DNA of 64,000 nt from MPNO01 sp965205995 (lineage in GTDB: Bacteria; Pseudomonadota; Alphaproteobacteria; MPNO01), in NCBI GenBank assembly GCA_965205995.1, contig OZ242200.1, positions 2,046,001 to 2,110,000 on the forward strand, in the 5' to 3' direction. Position 1 is the stretch's first letter. Each line of letters opens with the position of its first letter. The position numbers and the translations under genes were made by a program. The notes under the pieces are model-generated. The model saw only the letters and a list, made by a program, of their open reading frames with translations, was not told where the DNA came from and made no database searches. Positions 51,115-59,828 of the stretch are shown piece after piece.

Positions 51115-52449
51115 ATGCGCAAGCATTTGATCTGCGGGACGCTGTTCGACGGTCTCGACGAGACCGCGAAAACCGACCAGACGATCGTCATCGACGACGA
51201 CCGGATCGCCTATGCGGGGCCGTCCGCCGGGGCGCCGGACCAGAAGCCGGGCGAGCCGGTGATCGACCACAGCGCCGAGTTTGCGATGCCGGGGCTGATC
51301 GACATCCACGTCCATCTGAGCTACGGCGACGCCCAGGCGAACGAGGACATCGACATCTATTCGCCGCCCGAATACCGGGCGCTGCGCGCGCTGCGGGCGG
51401 CGCAGACGGTGCTGAAGGCGGGCTACACCTCGATCGCCGACCCGGCCTCGACCGGGCGCACCACGGTGGGCGTCCGCGACGCGATCAACTCGGGCATGTT
51501 CGAGGGGCCGCGCATCACCACCTCGGGACGCCAGATCACCGCGCGCCAGGGGCTCGCCGACTGGTATCCGACCTGGGTCGGCGTCCCGGAAAGCTCGGTC
51601 GGGGTGCTGGTGCGCAATACCGACGAGGCGATCGAAGAGATCCGCATGCAGGTCAAGGACCGGGTCGATTTCGTCAAGATCGCGCTCGACGGGCTGCACC
51701 GGAAGGATTCGGACGGCGAGCTGATGGCCTGCTTCAACCAGCGCGAGATGGACGCGATGGTCGAGGAGAGCCACCGCCTCGGGCGCAAGGTGATCGTCCA
51801 TGCGCGCGGGCGGGAGGCGGTGCTGACCTCGGCCCGGGCCGGGGTCGACGTGATCTTCCACGCCTTCGAGATGGACGACGAAGGGCTGGATGCGGTGCTG
51901 GAGAGCGGCGCGATCCTGTCGCCCGCGCTCACCTTCGTCGCCAACACGGTCGAGTTCACCCGGCCGTCCGACCCCTGCTTCAAGTGGCGGCCGACCCAGA
52001 ACCGGCGCGTCATCGACGATGCCTGCGAGATGCTGATCAAGGCGCGCGAGCGGGGCGTGCCCTTCATGGTGGGGACCGATTCGGGCTTCGCGATCACGCC
52101 CTACGGGGAGTGGCACGCCAAGGAGCTGGAGCTCATGGTCGACGAACTCGGCTTCACCCCGGGCGAGGCCCTCAAGGCGACGACCAGCGGCAATTCGGCG
52201 CTGCTGCGCGAGAGGGACGAGGTCGGCCGCCTGGGCCAGGGCGCCTATGCCGATATCACGGTGGTGGCGGGCGATCCGCTCAAGGACATCGCGGTGCTGC
52301 AGAACCGCGAGGCCATCCGGGCGGTCTATCGCGGCGGCGAGCCGGTCGACCTCACGCCGGAGCCGCGCGCGGCCGGCTATCAGTGGGAATACTCGTATCG
52401 GCAGTGGAACGACATCTACACGCGGGAGCGTGTCGCCGATCTCAACTGA
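51115..52449 (+). CDS. Amidohydrolase family protein (imidazolonepropionase/prolidase-like)
   Basis: A 444-residue amidohydrolase. It opens MRKHLICGTLFDGLDE, the first metal pair is GLIDIHVHLSYGD at about residues 60-72, VDFVKIALDG supplies the bridging Lys-type position, the later His residues are in KVIVHARGREAVLTSARAGV and DVIFHAFEMD, and PFMVGTDSGFAITPYGEW carries the metal Asp. This branch cleaves organophosphate, peptide or carbamate-like bonds in xenobiotics and dipeptides. CGGAGGAAGAC before the ATG is a strong ribosome-binding site. Its stop overlaps the next gene at TGATT. Confidence 0.9.
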   Translation: MRKHLICGTLFDGLDETAKTDQTIVIDDDRIAYAGPSAGAPDQKPGEPVIDHSAEFAMPGLIDIHVHLSYGDAQANEDIDIYSPPEYRALRALRAAQTVLKAGYTSIADPASTGRTTVGVRDAINSGMFEGPRITTSGRQITARQGLADWYPTWVGVPESSVGVLVRNTDEAIEEIRMQVKDRVDFVKIALDGLHRKDSDGELMACFNQREMDAMVEESHRLGRKVIVHARGREAVLTSARAGVDVIFHAFEMDDEGLDAVLESGAILSPALTFVANTVEFTRPSDPCFKWRPTQNRRVIDDACEMLIKARERGVPFMVGTDSGFAITPYGEWHAKELELMVDELGFTPGEALKATTSGNSALLRERDEVGRLGQGAYADITVVAGDPLKDIAVLQNREAIRAVYRGGEPVDLTPEPRAAGYQWEYSYRQWNDIYTRERVADLN

Positions 52450-54785
52450 TTCGCGGGCGTAACATCGAACCGTTCAGGACAATCGGCCGGCCGGTCCGGC
52501 GCAAGGAAGATTCGCGCCTGCTCACCGGAAGGGGCCGCTTCAGCGACGACTTCGCCCTGCCCGGCCAGACCCACGCGGCGATGGTTCGTTCGCCCCATCC
52601 CCACGCCCGGATCCTCTCGGTGGACAAGACGGCGGCCCTGGCCCTGCCCGGCGTTCTCGCCGTCTTCACGGGCGCCGACTGCGCGGCCGACGGGCTCCGC
52701 CCGCTCGACCACAGCCCGCTGCCGAAAACCCGGTTCGACCTCAAGCTGCACGGCCCCGGCGGCGGCGAGGTCTTCGTCGGCGACCATGCGCTGCTGCCGC
52801 TCGACAGGGTGCGCCATGTCGGCGAAGCCGTCGCCATGGCGGTCGCCGAGACCAGGGGCGCCGCGCAGGATGCGGCTGAGGCGGTAGTCGTCGACTACGA
52901 GGAGCTGCCGGCGGTCACCGAGACCGCGGCCGCCGCCCGCCCAGGCGCACCGCTGATCTGGGACGACCGGCCGGACAATATCCTGGTCGAAACCTTCTTC
53001 GGCGACGAGGCCGGCACCGACGCCGCCTTCGCCGCGGCGACGCATGTCGTCGGCCGCCGTTTCGTCATCCCGCGGGTGACCGGCTGCCCGCTGGAGCCGC
53101 GCTCGGCGCTGGCCCAATACGATCCGGAGACCGGGCGCTACACCATCCATGCCGGCAGCGGCAGCGCGGTCCGCCAGAAGCGCGAGATCGCCGCCGTGCT
53201 GGGGGTGGAACCGGACCGGGTGCGCATCCACGCCTACGATGTCGGCGGCAATTTCGGCACCCGCAACCGCTGCTATGTCGAGTTCCCGCTGGCCGCCTGG
53301 TCATCGCGCAGGCTGGGGCGGCCGGTCAAGTGCACGGTCGAGCGCGGCGAAGCTTTGGTCAGCGACTACCAGGGCCGCGACCTGGTCACCGAGGTGACGC
53401 TGGCGTTCGACGCGGACGGCGCGATCCTCGGCCTGCGGGCGGAGAATCTGAGCAATGCCGGCGCGCGCTGCGTCTCGCTGTCGCCGCTGTCGAAGGGCTC
53501 GGGGATCGTCACCGGCTCCTACCGCGTGCCGGTCGCCTGGCTGCGGTCGCGCGCGACGTTTTCCAACACCCCGCCGACCAACGCCTATCGCAGCTCGGGC
53601 CGCCCGGAGTGCATCTTCGCCATCGAGCGGCTGATCGAGACCGCCGCGGAAGAGCTCGGGATCGACGCGGTCGAGCTGCGGCGCAGGAACCTGGTCGCAC
53701 CGGAAGAGATGCCCTATTGCAACGCGGTCGGCGTGACCTATGACAGCGGCGAGTACGAAAAGAGCCTGGACATGGCGCTCGGCCTCTCCGACCCGGACGG
53801 TTTCGGCGCGCGGAGGGAGGAGGCCGAGGCCCGCGGGCGGCTGCTGGGCCGGGGCGTCGCCCATTATGTCGAATCCTCGGTCGGCACGCCGGTGGAGCAG
53901 GCGCGCATGCGCGTCTTCGGCCAGGACCGCCGGGTCGATGTGGTGATCGGCACCCAGCCGAGCGGCCAGGGCCACGAGACCAGCTTCGCCCAGGTCGCCG
54001 CCGAACGCCTCGGCCTTCCGGTCGAGGATATCCGGATCGTCATGGGCGATACCGACATCGTGAAAATCGGCGGCGGGTCGCATTCGGGCCGCTCGATGCG
54101 GATGGCGGGAACCGTGATCGTCATGGCCGTCGATGCGTTGATCGAAGACGCGAAGCCAATTGCCGCCGGGCTCCTGGAAGCGGCGGAAATCGACATCGAC
54201 TTCGCCGACGGCCGGTTCTCGGTCGCCGGCACCGACCGCGAAGCGACGCTCTACGAGGTCGCCGGGGCGGCCGAGGGAGGCGAGCTCCGCATCGTCGCCG
54301 ATAACGAGATGCACACCCCGGTCTTTCCCAACGGATGCCATGTCTGCGAGCTGGAGCTCGATCCCGACACCGGCACGATCGACATCGTCCGCTACGCGGC
54401 CGTGGACGATGTCGGCCGGGCGATCAACCCGCTGATCGTCGACGGGCAGACGCATGGCGGCATTGTCCAGGGGGTCGGCCAGGCCATGTGGGAGGTCTGC
54501 GTCAACGACCCCGAAAGCCAGCAGCCGCTCGCCGGCTCGTTCATGGACTACGCCCTGCCGCGCGCCGACCGGCTCCCGTTCTTCGCGACCGCGCTCAACG
54601 AAGTCCCCTCGCCCACCAACCCGCTCGGAATCAAGGCCGGCGGCGAGGGCGGCACCACCCCCGCGCTCGCGGTGATCGTCAACGCGATCCTCGACGCGCT
54701 CAAGCCGTTCGGCGTCGCCGACCTCACCATGCCGGCGACGCCGTTCCGGGTGTGGAGCGCGATCCGCGCCGCGCGGGGCGGTTAA
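52449..54785 (+). CDS. Molybdenum hydroxylase large subunit (xanthine dehydrogenase/CoxL family)
   Basis: A 778-residue molybdopterin-cytosine-dinucleotide-type large subunit. The N-terminal domain has PVRRKEDSRLLTGRGRFSDD, AYDVGGNFGTRNRCYVEFPL at about 250-270, NAYRSSGRPECIFAIERL and GTQPSGQGHETSFAQVA, and the end has GGGSHSGRSMRMAG and IKAGGEGGTTPALAVIVNA with the active-site Glu. The AYRSSG loop is unlike the CO-dehydrogenase loop (AYRCSFR), so this is an aldehyde/heterocycle hydroxylase. No ATG or GTG is available. The best start is ATT at 52449, overlapping the upstream stop as TGATT just as other pairs here use TGATG. No [2Fe-2S] or FAD subunits are adjacent. Confidence 0.85.
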   Translation: MRGRNIEPFRTIGRPVRRKEDSRLLTGRGRFSDDFALPGQTHAAMVRSPHPHARILSVDKTAALALPGVLAVFTGADCAADGLRPLDHSPLPKTRFDLKLHGPGGGEVFVGDHALLPLDRVRHVGEAVAMAVAETRGAAQDAAEAVVVDYEELPAVTETAAAARPGAPLIWDDRPDNILVETFFGDEAGTDAAFAAATHVVGRRFVIPRVTGCPLEPRSALAQYDPETGRYTIHAGSGSAVRQKREIAAVLGVEPDRVRIHAYDVGGNFGTRNRCYVEFPLAAWSSRRLGRPVKCTVERGEALVSDYQGRDLVTEVTLAFDADGAILGLRAENLSNAGARCVSLSPLSKGSGIVTGSYRVPVAWLRSRATFSNTPPTNAYRSSGRPECIFAIERLIETAAEELGIDAVELRRRNLVAPEEMPYCNAVGVTYDSGEYEKSLDMALGLSDPDGFGARREEAEARGRLLGRGVAHYVESSVGTPVEQARMRVFGQDRRVDVVIGTQPSGQGHETSFAQVAAERLGLPVEDIRIVMGDTDIVKIGGGSHSGRSMRMAGTVIVMAVDALIEDAKPIAAGLLEAAEIDIDFADGRFSVAGTDREATLYEVAGAAEGGELRIVADNEMHTPVFPNGCHVCELELDPDTGTIDIVRYAAVDDVGRAINPLIVDGQTHGGIVQGVGQAMWEVCVNDPESQQPLAGSFMDYALPRADRLPFFATALNEVPSPTNPLGIKAGGEGGTTPALAVIVNAILDALKPFGVADLTMPATPFRVWSAIRAARGG

Positions 54786-54853
54786 ATGGGTTGGAATCGG
54801 GCGGCCGCGCGTGTAACGGTCCAACCCATCGTCGAAGCCAGGGGGACAAAACC

Positions 54854-57049
54854 GTGCTGTTCCGATCCCGGTCGGCCGATCGACCGTTCCATTTCGGCCT
54901 CTTTCCGCTGGAGACGCTGCCGCGCGACGAGTCGCTGATCGACGCGGAGGCGGAGCGCCCTCCGGCCGGCGCCCCGGTGCGCGAGCGGAGCGAGGGCCAG
55001 TTCGTCGATGCGCTCGACAAGTTCACCCGGCTCTACGCCGAGTTCGCCGACGCCGATGCGGCGAAGGAGAAGGCGCCGGTCTCGGACGACCTCGAACGTC
55101 GCTCGGTCGACATCAAGGGGGTCGGCTATTTCATGGACGCGAGCCAGGTCGGCATCTGCCGGATCCCGGACAATGCCTGGCTCGCCGGCGCCGAGCGCTG
55201 CGACCACGATCATGCGATCGTCATCCTCGTCGAGCATTCGCGCGTCGCCGAGGAAGGCAATCTCGCCCGCGACTGGATGCTTCCGGCGGTCGCCGCCAAC
55301 GCGGAAATGCGCGCGGCCGAGATCGCCGCCCTGATCGCCGGCCACATCCGGGTCATGGGCCATGGCGCATACATGCACGGCATGGACAAGGAACGCCTCG
55401 ATGCCGGGCGCCTCGCGGTGCTCGCCGGGCTCGCTATCCGCCAGGGGGAGCGTATCGTCAACCCGTTCGTCGGCGAGGCGTTTTCGCTCTGCGTGGTCTC
55501 GACCGACTACCCACTCGCCGTCGACAAGCCGCTGGCGGCGGGGGCGGTCGGCGCGTCCCGGGGATTCGGCTACTGGCTCGGGCGCAACGGCGCCCGCTCC
55601 GGGCGCGAGCGCAACCGGCGCGCCAGGCGGCGCACCGATCTCGGCCCGTTCGCGATGGAGACCGTCAAGCGCGTCGACCGGCCGACCACGCTGATCCTCG
55701 ACGAAGAGGTGCCGCGCGTGCCCAAGCGCGCCGCCTTCTTCGAACGCGCGTTGCAGGGCGATCTCGGGGTCAAGGCGCAGATGGCGCGGCGGATCTTCTC
55801 CTTCAAGCACCCGCTCTCGCTCAGCCAGCTCAAGGTCATCCGCAAGATGGTGCCTTACCAGGACGGTCCGGTCGCCGAAATCGACAGCGGGCGCTTCGGC
55901 GACGCCGAGGCCAATACCAGGGCGCTCAAATCGCTCGCCTATTTCCTCGGCACCGACATCGCCGGCGTGTGCGAGGTGCCGCGCTATGCCTGGTATTCGC
56001 ACAAGGAGAACGGCGAGCCGATCGAGCCCTATCACAAATACGCCGTGGTGATGCTGATCGACCAGGGCTTCGACACGATGGAAGGGGCGAGCGGCGACGA
56101 CTGGATTTCCGGCGCCCAGTCGATGCGCGCCTATCTCCGGGGGGCGGAGATCGCCTCGGTGATGGCCGAGCTTCTGCGCGTCAACGGGTTTCCGTCGCGG
56201 TCGCAGACCAACGCCGACAGCGACGTGCTGCACATCCCGCTGGTCCTCTGGGCCGGGCTGGGCGAGCTGTCGCGGATCGGCGAGCTCATCCTCAACCCGT
56301 TTCTCGGGCCCCGGCTCAAGACCGTGGTCATGACCACCGACATGCCGCTGGTGCCGGACAAGCCGATCGATTTCGGCCTCCAGTATTTCTGCAGCAATTG
56401 TTTCAAATGCGCCCGCGAATGCCCCTGCGACGCGATCCCTCTGGGCGACAAGGTGATGTTCAACGGCTACGAGATCTGGAAGCCGGATGTCGAACGCTGC
56501 ACCCGCTACAGGCTCACCAACGTCAAGGGCTCGGCCTGCGGGCGCTGCATGAAGACCTGCCCGCTCAACAAGGTGGTGGACGCGGACGGCCCGCTGATGA
56601 CCCGGATGGCGAGCTGGCTCGGCATCAACGCGATGTTCCTCAAACCGCTGATGGTGCCGGTCGCGGCATGGCTCGACGACGCGCTCGGCAACGGCACGCG
56701 CAACCCGCTCAAGAAATGGTGGTTCGACCACGAGGTGGTCGACGGCGTAACCACCGTGCCGAAGGCCACCAACCAACGGGACATCGACCCGTCGCGCAGT
56801 ATCGACCCGGCGAAACAGAAGATGGCCTATTACCACGCCAACATGATGCCGCCGCCGGACTCGTCGGAACCCTTCGCGGTCGACCGCAAGCAGGCCCTGG
56901 CGGCGAAGGACGCGATCGAGACCCCGGCCGAGGCGCGGGCGCGGCTCGCCAACGGCGCCCACACGCCCGGGCACTACATCCCGACCCCGCCCGCCGGCGC
57001 CGCCGATGCGGAGAAGGAGCTGGTCGCGAGCCCCTATGCGAAGGATTAG
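54854..57049 (+). CDS. Reductive dehalogenase-like cobalamin/iron-sulphur protein
   Basis: A 731-residue cytoplasmic-looking protein without a Tat signal. Two ferredoxin-type cluster motifs occur as C513-x2-C516-x2-C519-x3-C523-P and C549...C562-x2-C565-x3-C569-P, the arrangement seen in reductive dehalogenases (RdhA) and epoxyqueuosine reductase. Two related halves precede them: residues 90-227 and 361-505, each with YF(M/L)...G(I/V)C, AAEI/GAEIA helices and a strand ending TTDMPL...DKP (first copy STDYPL...DKP). RdhA enzymes remove halogens with cobalamin; some catabolic ones carry such a vestigial duplicate. It lacks the C-terminal NAD(P)H-reductase fused in BhbA/NpRdhA-type enzymes. GTG start with GGGGGA upstream. 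Confidence 0.78.
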   Translation: MLFRSRSADRPFHFGLFPLETLPRDESLIDAEAERPPAGAPVRERSEGQFVDALDKFTRLYAEFADADAAKEKAPVSDDLERRSVDIKGVGYFMDASQVGICRIPDNAWLAGAERCDHDHAIVILVEHSRVAEEGNLARDWMLPAVAANAEMRAAEIAALIAGHIRVMGHGAYMHGMDKERLDAGRLAVLAGLAIRQGERIVNPFVGEAFSLCVVSTDYPLAVDKPLAAGAVGASRGFGYWLGRNGARSGRERNRRARRRTDLGPFAMETVKRVDRPTTLILDEEVPRVPKRAAFFERALQGDLGVKAQMARRIFSFKHPLSLSQLKVIRKMVPYQDGPVAEIDSGRFGDAEANTRALKSLAYFLGTDIAGVCEVPRYAWYSHKENGEPIEPYHKYAVVMLIDQGFDTMEGASGDDWISGAQSMRAYLRGAEIASVMAELLRVNGFPSRSQTNADSDVLHIPLVLWAGLGELSRIGELILNPFLGPRLKTVVMTTDMPLVPDKPIDFGLQYFCSNCFKCARECPCDAIPLGDKVMFNGYEIWKPDVERCTRYRLTNVKGSACGRCMKTCPLNKVVDADGPLMTRMASWLGINAMFLKPLMVPVAAWLDDALGNGTRNPLKKWWFDHEVVDGVTTVPKATNQRDIDPSRSIDPAKQKMAYYHANMMPPPDSSEPFAVDRKQALAAKDAIETPAEARARLANGAHTPGHYIPTPPAGAADAEKELVASPYAKD

Positions 57050-57095
57050 GGCGTGTCCGTTTTGGATGGAACCGCTGCGGCGGCTGAAGCACGCC

Positions 57096-57177
57096 CCTTC
57101 GATACGGCGCTTCGCGCCTACTCAGGGTGAGGGATTTTTTCCTCATCCCGAGTAGGCCCGAAGGGCCGTATCGAGGG
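57096..57177. repeat. Palindromic repeat, family A, copy 2
   Basis: Left arm 57096-57132 (CCTTCGATACGGCGC...) and right arm 57141-57177 (...GGGCCGTATCGAGGG) form a long hairpin around an A/T-rich loop with six Ts. It closely matches 42258-42360. Located 46 bases after the reductive-dehalogenase-like stop, it may also end that transcript. Confidence 0.82.
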
Positions 57178-57242
57178 ACGGCCCGCCGCCACGTTTCCAT
57201 CCAACACGGATAGGCTCTAGGCCCCTCGCCGCGGCCCGCGCC

Positions 57243-58076
57243 ATGCCTCTCGTCGACTGCGACGGCCGCAGGGTGAGCTACGAGGCCGGCGGACCGGCGG
57301 ACGGCGCCGCGCCGCTTCTTGTGCTCCAGCCGCCCGGCGCCAGCGGCGCGGCGATCTGGCGGCCCATCGCGGCGGCGTTGCAGGACCGGTTCCGCATTGC
57401 CGCGGTCAACCCCTCGGCCTATGGCGATACCGAGGCCTTTGCCGGCCCGGCGCCGATGACGATCCGGGACGAGGCGGCGGCGACCGCCGCCGCGATCCGC
57501 GCCGAGTTGCCGGAAGGCGGCAGGGCGCGCGCCCATATCGTCGGCCATTCCTATGGCGGCACGATCGCGCTGGTGCTGGCCCTCGATTGGCCGGGGTTGG
57601 TGGACCGGCTGACCCTGCTCGAGCCCGCGCCCTACAAGCTGCTGCGCGAGGCCGGCGAGACCGCTTTTGCCGAGGAGATCGGCGCGCGCAACCGGGATTT
57701 CATCGAGACCGTGCGCGCCGGCGGGCTCAACGACGCGGCGATGGAAGACTATCTCGATTATTTCAATGACCGACCGGGATACTGGCGGAGCCTGGACGAG
57801 GAGACGCGGACCCGGATGCTGGCCTTGGCGGAGCGCCTGGCCGTCGGGCTCGACGCGGTGCGGCGGCTGAAAATGCGCCGCGCCGACCTCGCCGCGATCT
57901 CGGTCCCGGTCACCGTGATCCGGGGCGGCGCGACCGATCCGCTGCACGCGAGGCTGTCCGAACTGGTCGCCGGGGCGATCCCGGGCGCCGCGCTCACCGA
58001 CCTGCCGGGCGCCGGCCACATGATGACCCTGACCCACGGCCCGGCGATCGCCGAGATGCTGCGAAGAATAGCGTAG
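57243..58076 (+). CDS. Alpha/beta hydrolase
   Basis: A 277-residue alpha/beta-fold hydrolase. The nucleophile elbow is IVGHSYGGTIAL with Ser103, an LQPPGASGAAIWRP oxyanion loop precedes it at about residues 28-41, and the catalytic His is in LPGAGHMMTLTH near the C-terminus. The acid residue may be the Asp in GGATDPLHARL. Relatives include meta-cleavage hydrolases and esterases. No close partner: it is 193 bases from the previous gene and convergent with the MFS gene. Confidence 0.88.
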   Translation: MPLVDCDGRRVSYEAGGPADGAAPLLVLQPPGASGAAIWRPIAAALQDRFRIAAVNPSAYGDTEAFAGPAPMTIRDEAAATAAAIRAELPEGGRARAHIVGHSYGGTIALVLALDWPGLVDRLTLLEPAPYKLLREAGETAFAEEIGARNRDFIETVRAGGLNDAAMEDYLDYFNDRPGYWRSLDEETRTRMLALAERLAVGLDAVRRLKMRRADLAAISVPVTVIRGGATDPLHARLSELVAGAIPGAALTDLPGAGHMMTLTHGPAIAEMLRRIA

Positions 58077-58084
58077 GTCGGGGG

Positions 58085-59338
58085 TCACCCGCCGGAGGAA
58101 CCCCGCCGCGGCGCCATGAAGGGGAGCGCGCAGAAAAAGCTCAGCAATGCCATCGAACCCATCGTCAGGAAGGCGAACCCCCAGGCGTTCGAGCCGCCCA
58201 GCGGCGCGGCCAGATCGAGGACCAGCCCCACCAGCGCCGGCGCGAACAGGGATCCGCTGAACCCGAATATCGAGTGCACCGCGAGCGTCGCGCCGCGATG
58301 GCCCACCGGAGACGTCGCGACCGCGCCGGCGGTCAGCGCCGCCGAATCTGCCTGGATCGCGGCGGAATAGAGCAGACACAGGAAAGCCGCGATGGCGAAG
58401 GGGAGCGTGGAGGAAAACCCGGTTGCGACGCCTATCCCGAAGGTCCCCAGCATGACCCAGGCGATCAGGCGCGCACGCCCGACGCGCATTGCGATTTCCG
58501 CGCCGGCGATGCTGGAAACCACCGAGACGAGGGCGAACAGGGTGGCAAAGAGCGTGGCGTCGAGCTCGAACGAGGCGCCGCTGCCGAGGCAGAACACCAG
58601 GAACGGGACGATCCAGGAGCGCATGGCGAACAGCTCGGCCCCGTGGCCGGCATAGGCGACGATGTAGCCCATCGTCTCGCGCGAGCGCAGAACCGGACGG
58701 AAGTCCAGCATATGGCTGCGTTCTTCGGCGGCCGCTTCGGGCGACCGCGGCACGATTGCCGCCGCCAGGAGAAGAGCGGACAGCGCCGGCCCCGCGGCCG
58801 TGAACAGAAACGCGCCGCGCCATCCAAACCACTCCAGGGCAACGCCCGCGAGCGAATAGGAGAGCGCGGTGCCGACGCTGAAGCTCGCGGTATAAAATGC
58901 GACCGCCCGCGCGTGTCGGGCCTGCGGCAGCCGGTCGGTGAGCATCTTGAGGCCCGGCATGTAGCTGCCCGCGAGACCGGCGCCGGCGATCACGCGCCAC
59001 GGCAAGGCGGACCAGAACCCGTTCGCGAAGAGCGCCAACCCCGCCAGGCCGAAGGCGGAGAGCATCGCACCCAGAATGACGATATGGCGGGCATCGACCC
59101 GGTCGGTCATCGCGGAAAGAAACGGGACCGCGAGGACATAGCCGCCGAAAAACGCACCGGACAGCCAGCCGGCCATGGCGTTGCTCATATGCCAGGCGGG
59201 CTGCAGCACCGGCAGCAGCGACCAATACGCCGCGAAACCGGCCATCGTCAGCACTTCGGCCAGGCACACCACGGCGATCAGGGTCGACGGGCGTCGCAAG
59301 GCGGTGGGGGCGGTCACCGCATCGAAGGGGCGCCTCAA
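58085..59338 (-). CDS. MFS transporter
   Basis: A 12-helix major-facilitator protein of about 417 residues. It opens STLIAVVCLAEVLTMAGFAA. The loop between helices 2 and 3 has FLSAMTDRVDARHI, a variant of the family's GxLaDrxGrR motif, and the second-half repeat starts near MGYIVAYAGHGAELFAMRSW. It probably exports or imports a small acid. No ATG is near; TTG at 59338 overlaps the thioesterase stop (TTGA), the same coupling used by the FAD hydroxylase at 16825. GTG at 59317 is the alternative. Operon with the thioesterase. Confidence 0.85.
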   Translation of the reverse strand: MRRPFDAVTAPTALRRPSTLIAVVCLAEVLTMAGFAAYWSLLPVLQPAWHMSNAMAGWLSGAFFGGYVLAVPFLSAMTDRVDARHIVILGAMLSAFGLAGLALFANGFWSALPWRVIAGAGLAGSYMPGLKMLTDRLPQARHARAVAFYTASFSVGTALSYSLAGVALEWFGWRGAFLFTAAGPALSALLLAAAIVPRSPEAAAEERSHMLDFRPVLRSRETMGYIVAYAGHGAELFAMRSWIVPFLVFCLGSGASFELDATLFATLFALVSVVSSIAGAEIAMRVGRARLIAWVMLGTFGIGVATGFSSTLPFAIAAFLCLLYSAAIQADSAALTAGAVATSPVGHRGATLAVHSIFGFSGSLFAPALVGLVLDLAAPLGGSNAWGFAFLTMGSMALLSFFCALPFMAPRRGSSGG

Positions 59339-59766
59339 CCCCTCGCCCGCCAGACCCGCGCGGTGCCGCTGGCCGTGGCGAGCACCGCACCCTCGGGATC
59401 CAGCAATCGGCCTTCCATGAAGCAGATCGTCTTGCCGGCGCGCACCGGCCAGCCTTCGCCGATCAGCCGGCCGGGCCTGGCGGGGGCAAGAAAGGTGGTC
59501 TTCATTTCGAGCGTCGGCACGCGGTAGTCGGGGCCGATCCTGGCGAGCGCGGCGAACGACATCGCCATGTCGAGCATGGCCGACACCATGCCGCCCTGGA
59601 GCACGCCGAGCATGTTGCAGAACTCGTCTCTCCCCTCGAAATCGATCTTGAACACGCCGCTGGCGGCATCGCAGGCGATGACTTGCGCGCCGAGGAGAGC
59701 CGTGACCGGCGTCTCCTCGAACAGGCGCTGCACCCAAAGCGGGTATTCTTCCGGCAAGGCGTCCAT
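59335..59766 (-). CDS. PaaI-family thioesterase (hotdog fold)
   Basis: A 143-residue hotdog-fold protein. The central helix region NMLGVLQGGMVSAMLDMAMS contains the LQGGMVSAMLD pattern (Asp at the catalytic position) and the strand VPTLEMKTTFLAPARPG is typical of the PaaI/YbgC group, which hydrolyses aryl- or acyl-CoA thioesters. It precedes an MFS transporter in the same operon, so release of a CoA-bound acid followed by export is a reasonable reading, but unproven. Confidence 0.9.
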   Translation of the reverse strand: MDALPEEYPLWVQRLFEETPVTALLGAQVIACDAASGVFKIDFEGRDEFCNMLGVLQGGMVSAMLDMAMSFAALARIGPDYRVPTLEMKTTFLAPARPGRLIGEGWPVRAGKTICFMEGRLLDPEGAVLATASGTARVWRARG

Positions 59767-59828
59767 CTCCCTAAACTAGACATTCGACGAGGCGCGCAAA
59801 ACCGGGGCGCGGAACCAAGGGGGCTGGC

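Noticed and set aside
52464..52466. ATC at 52464 as the start of the molybdenum hydroxylase
   Set aside because: It is possible, but there is no ribosome-binding site or overlap in its favour; ATT at 52449 fits the local TGATG-type coupling better.
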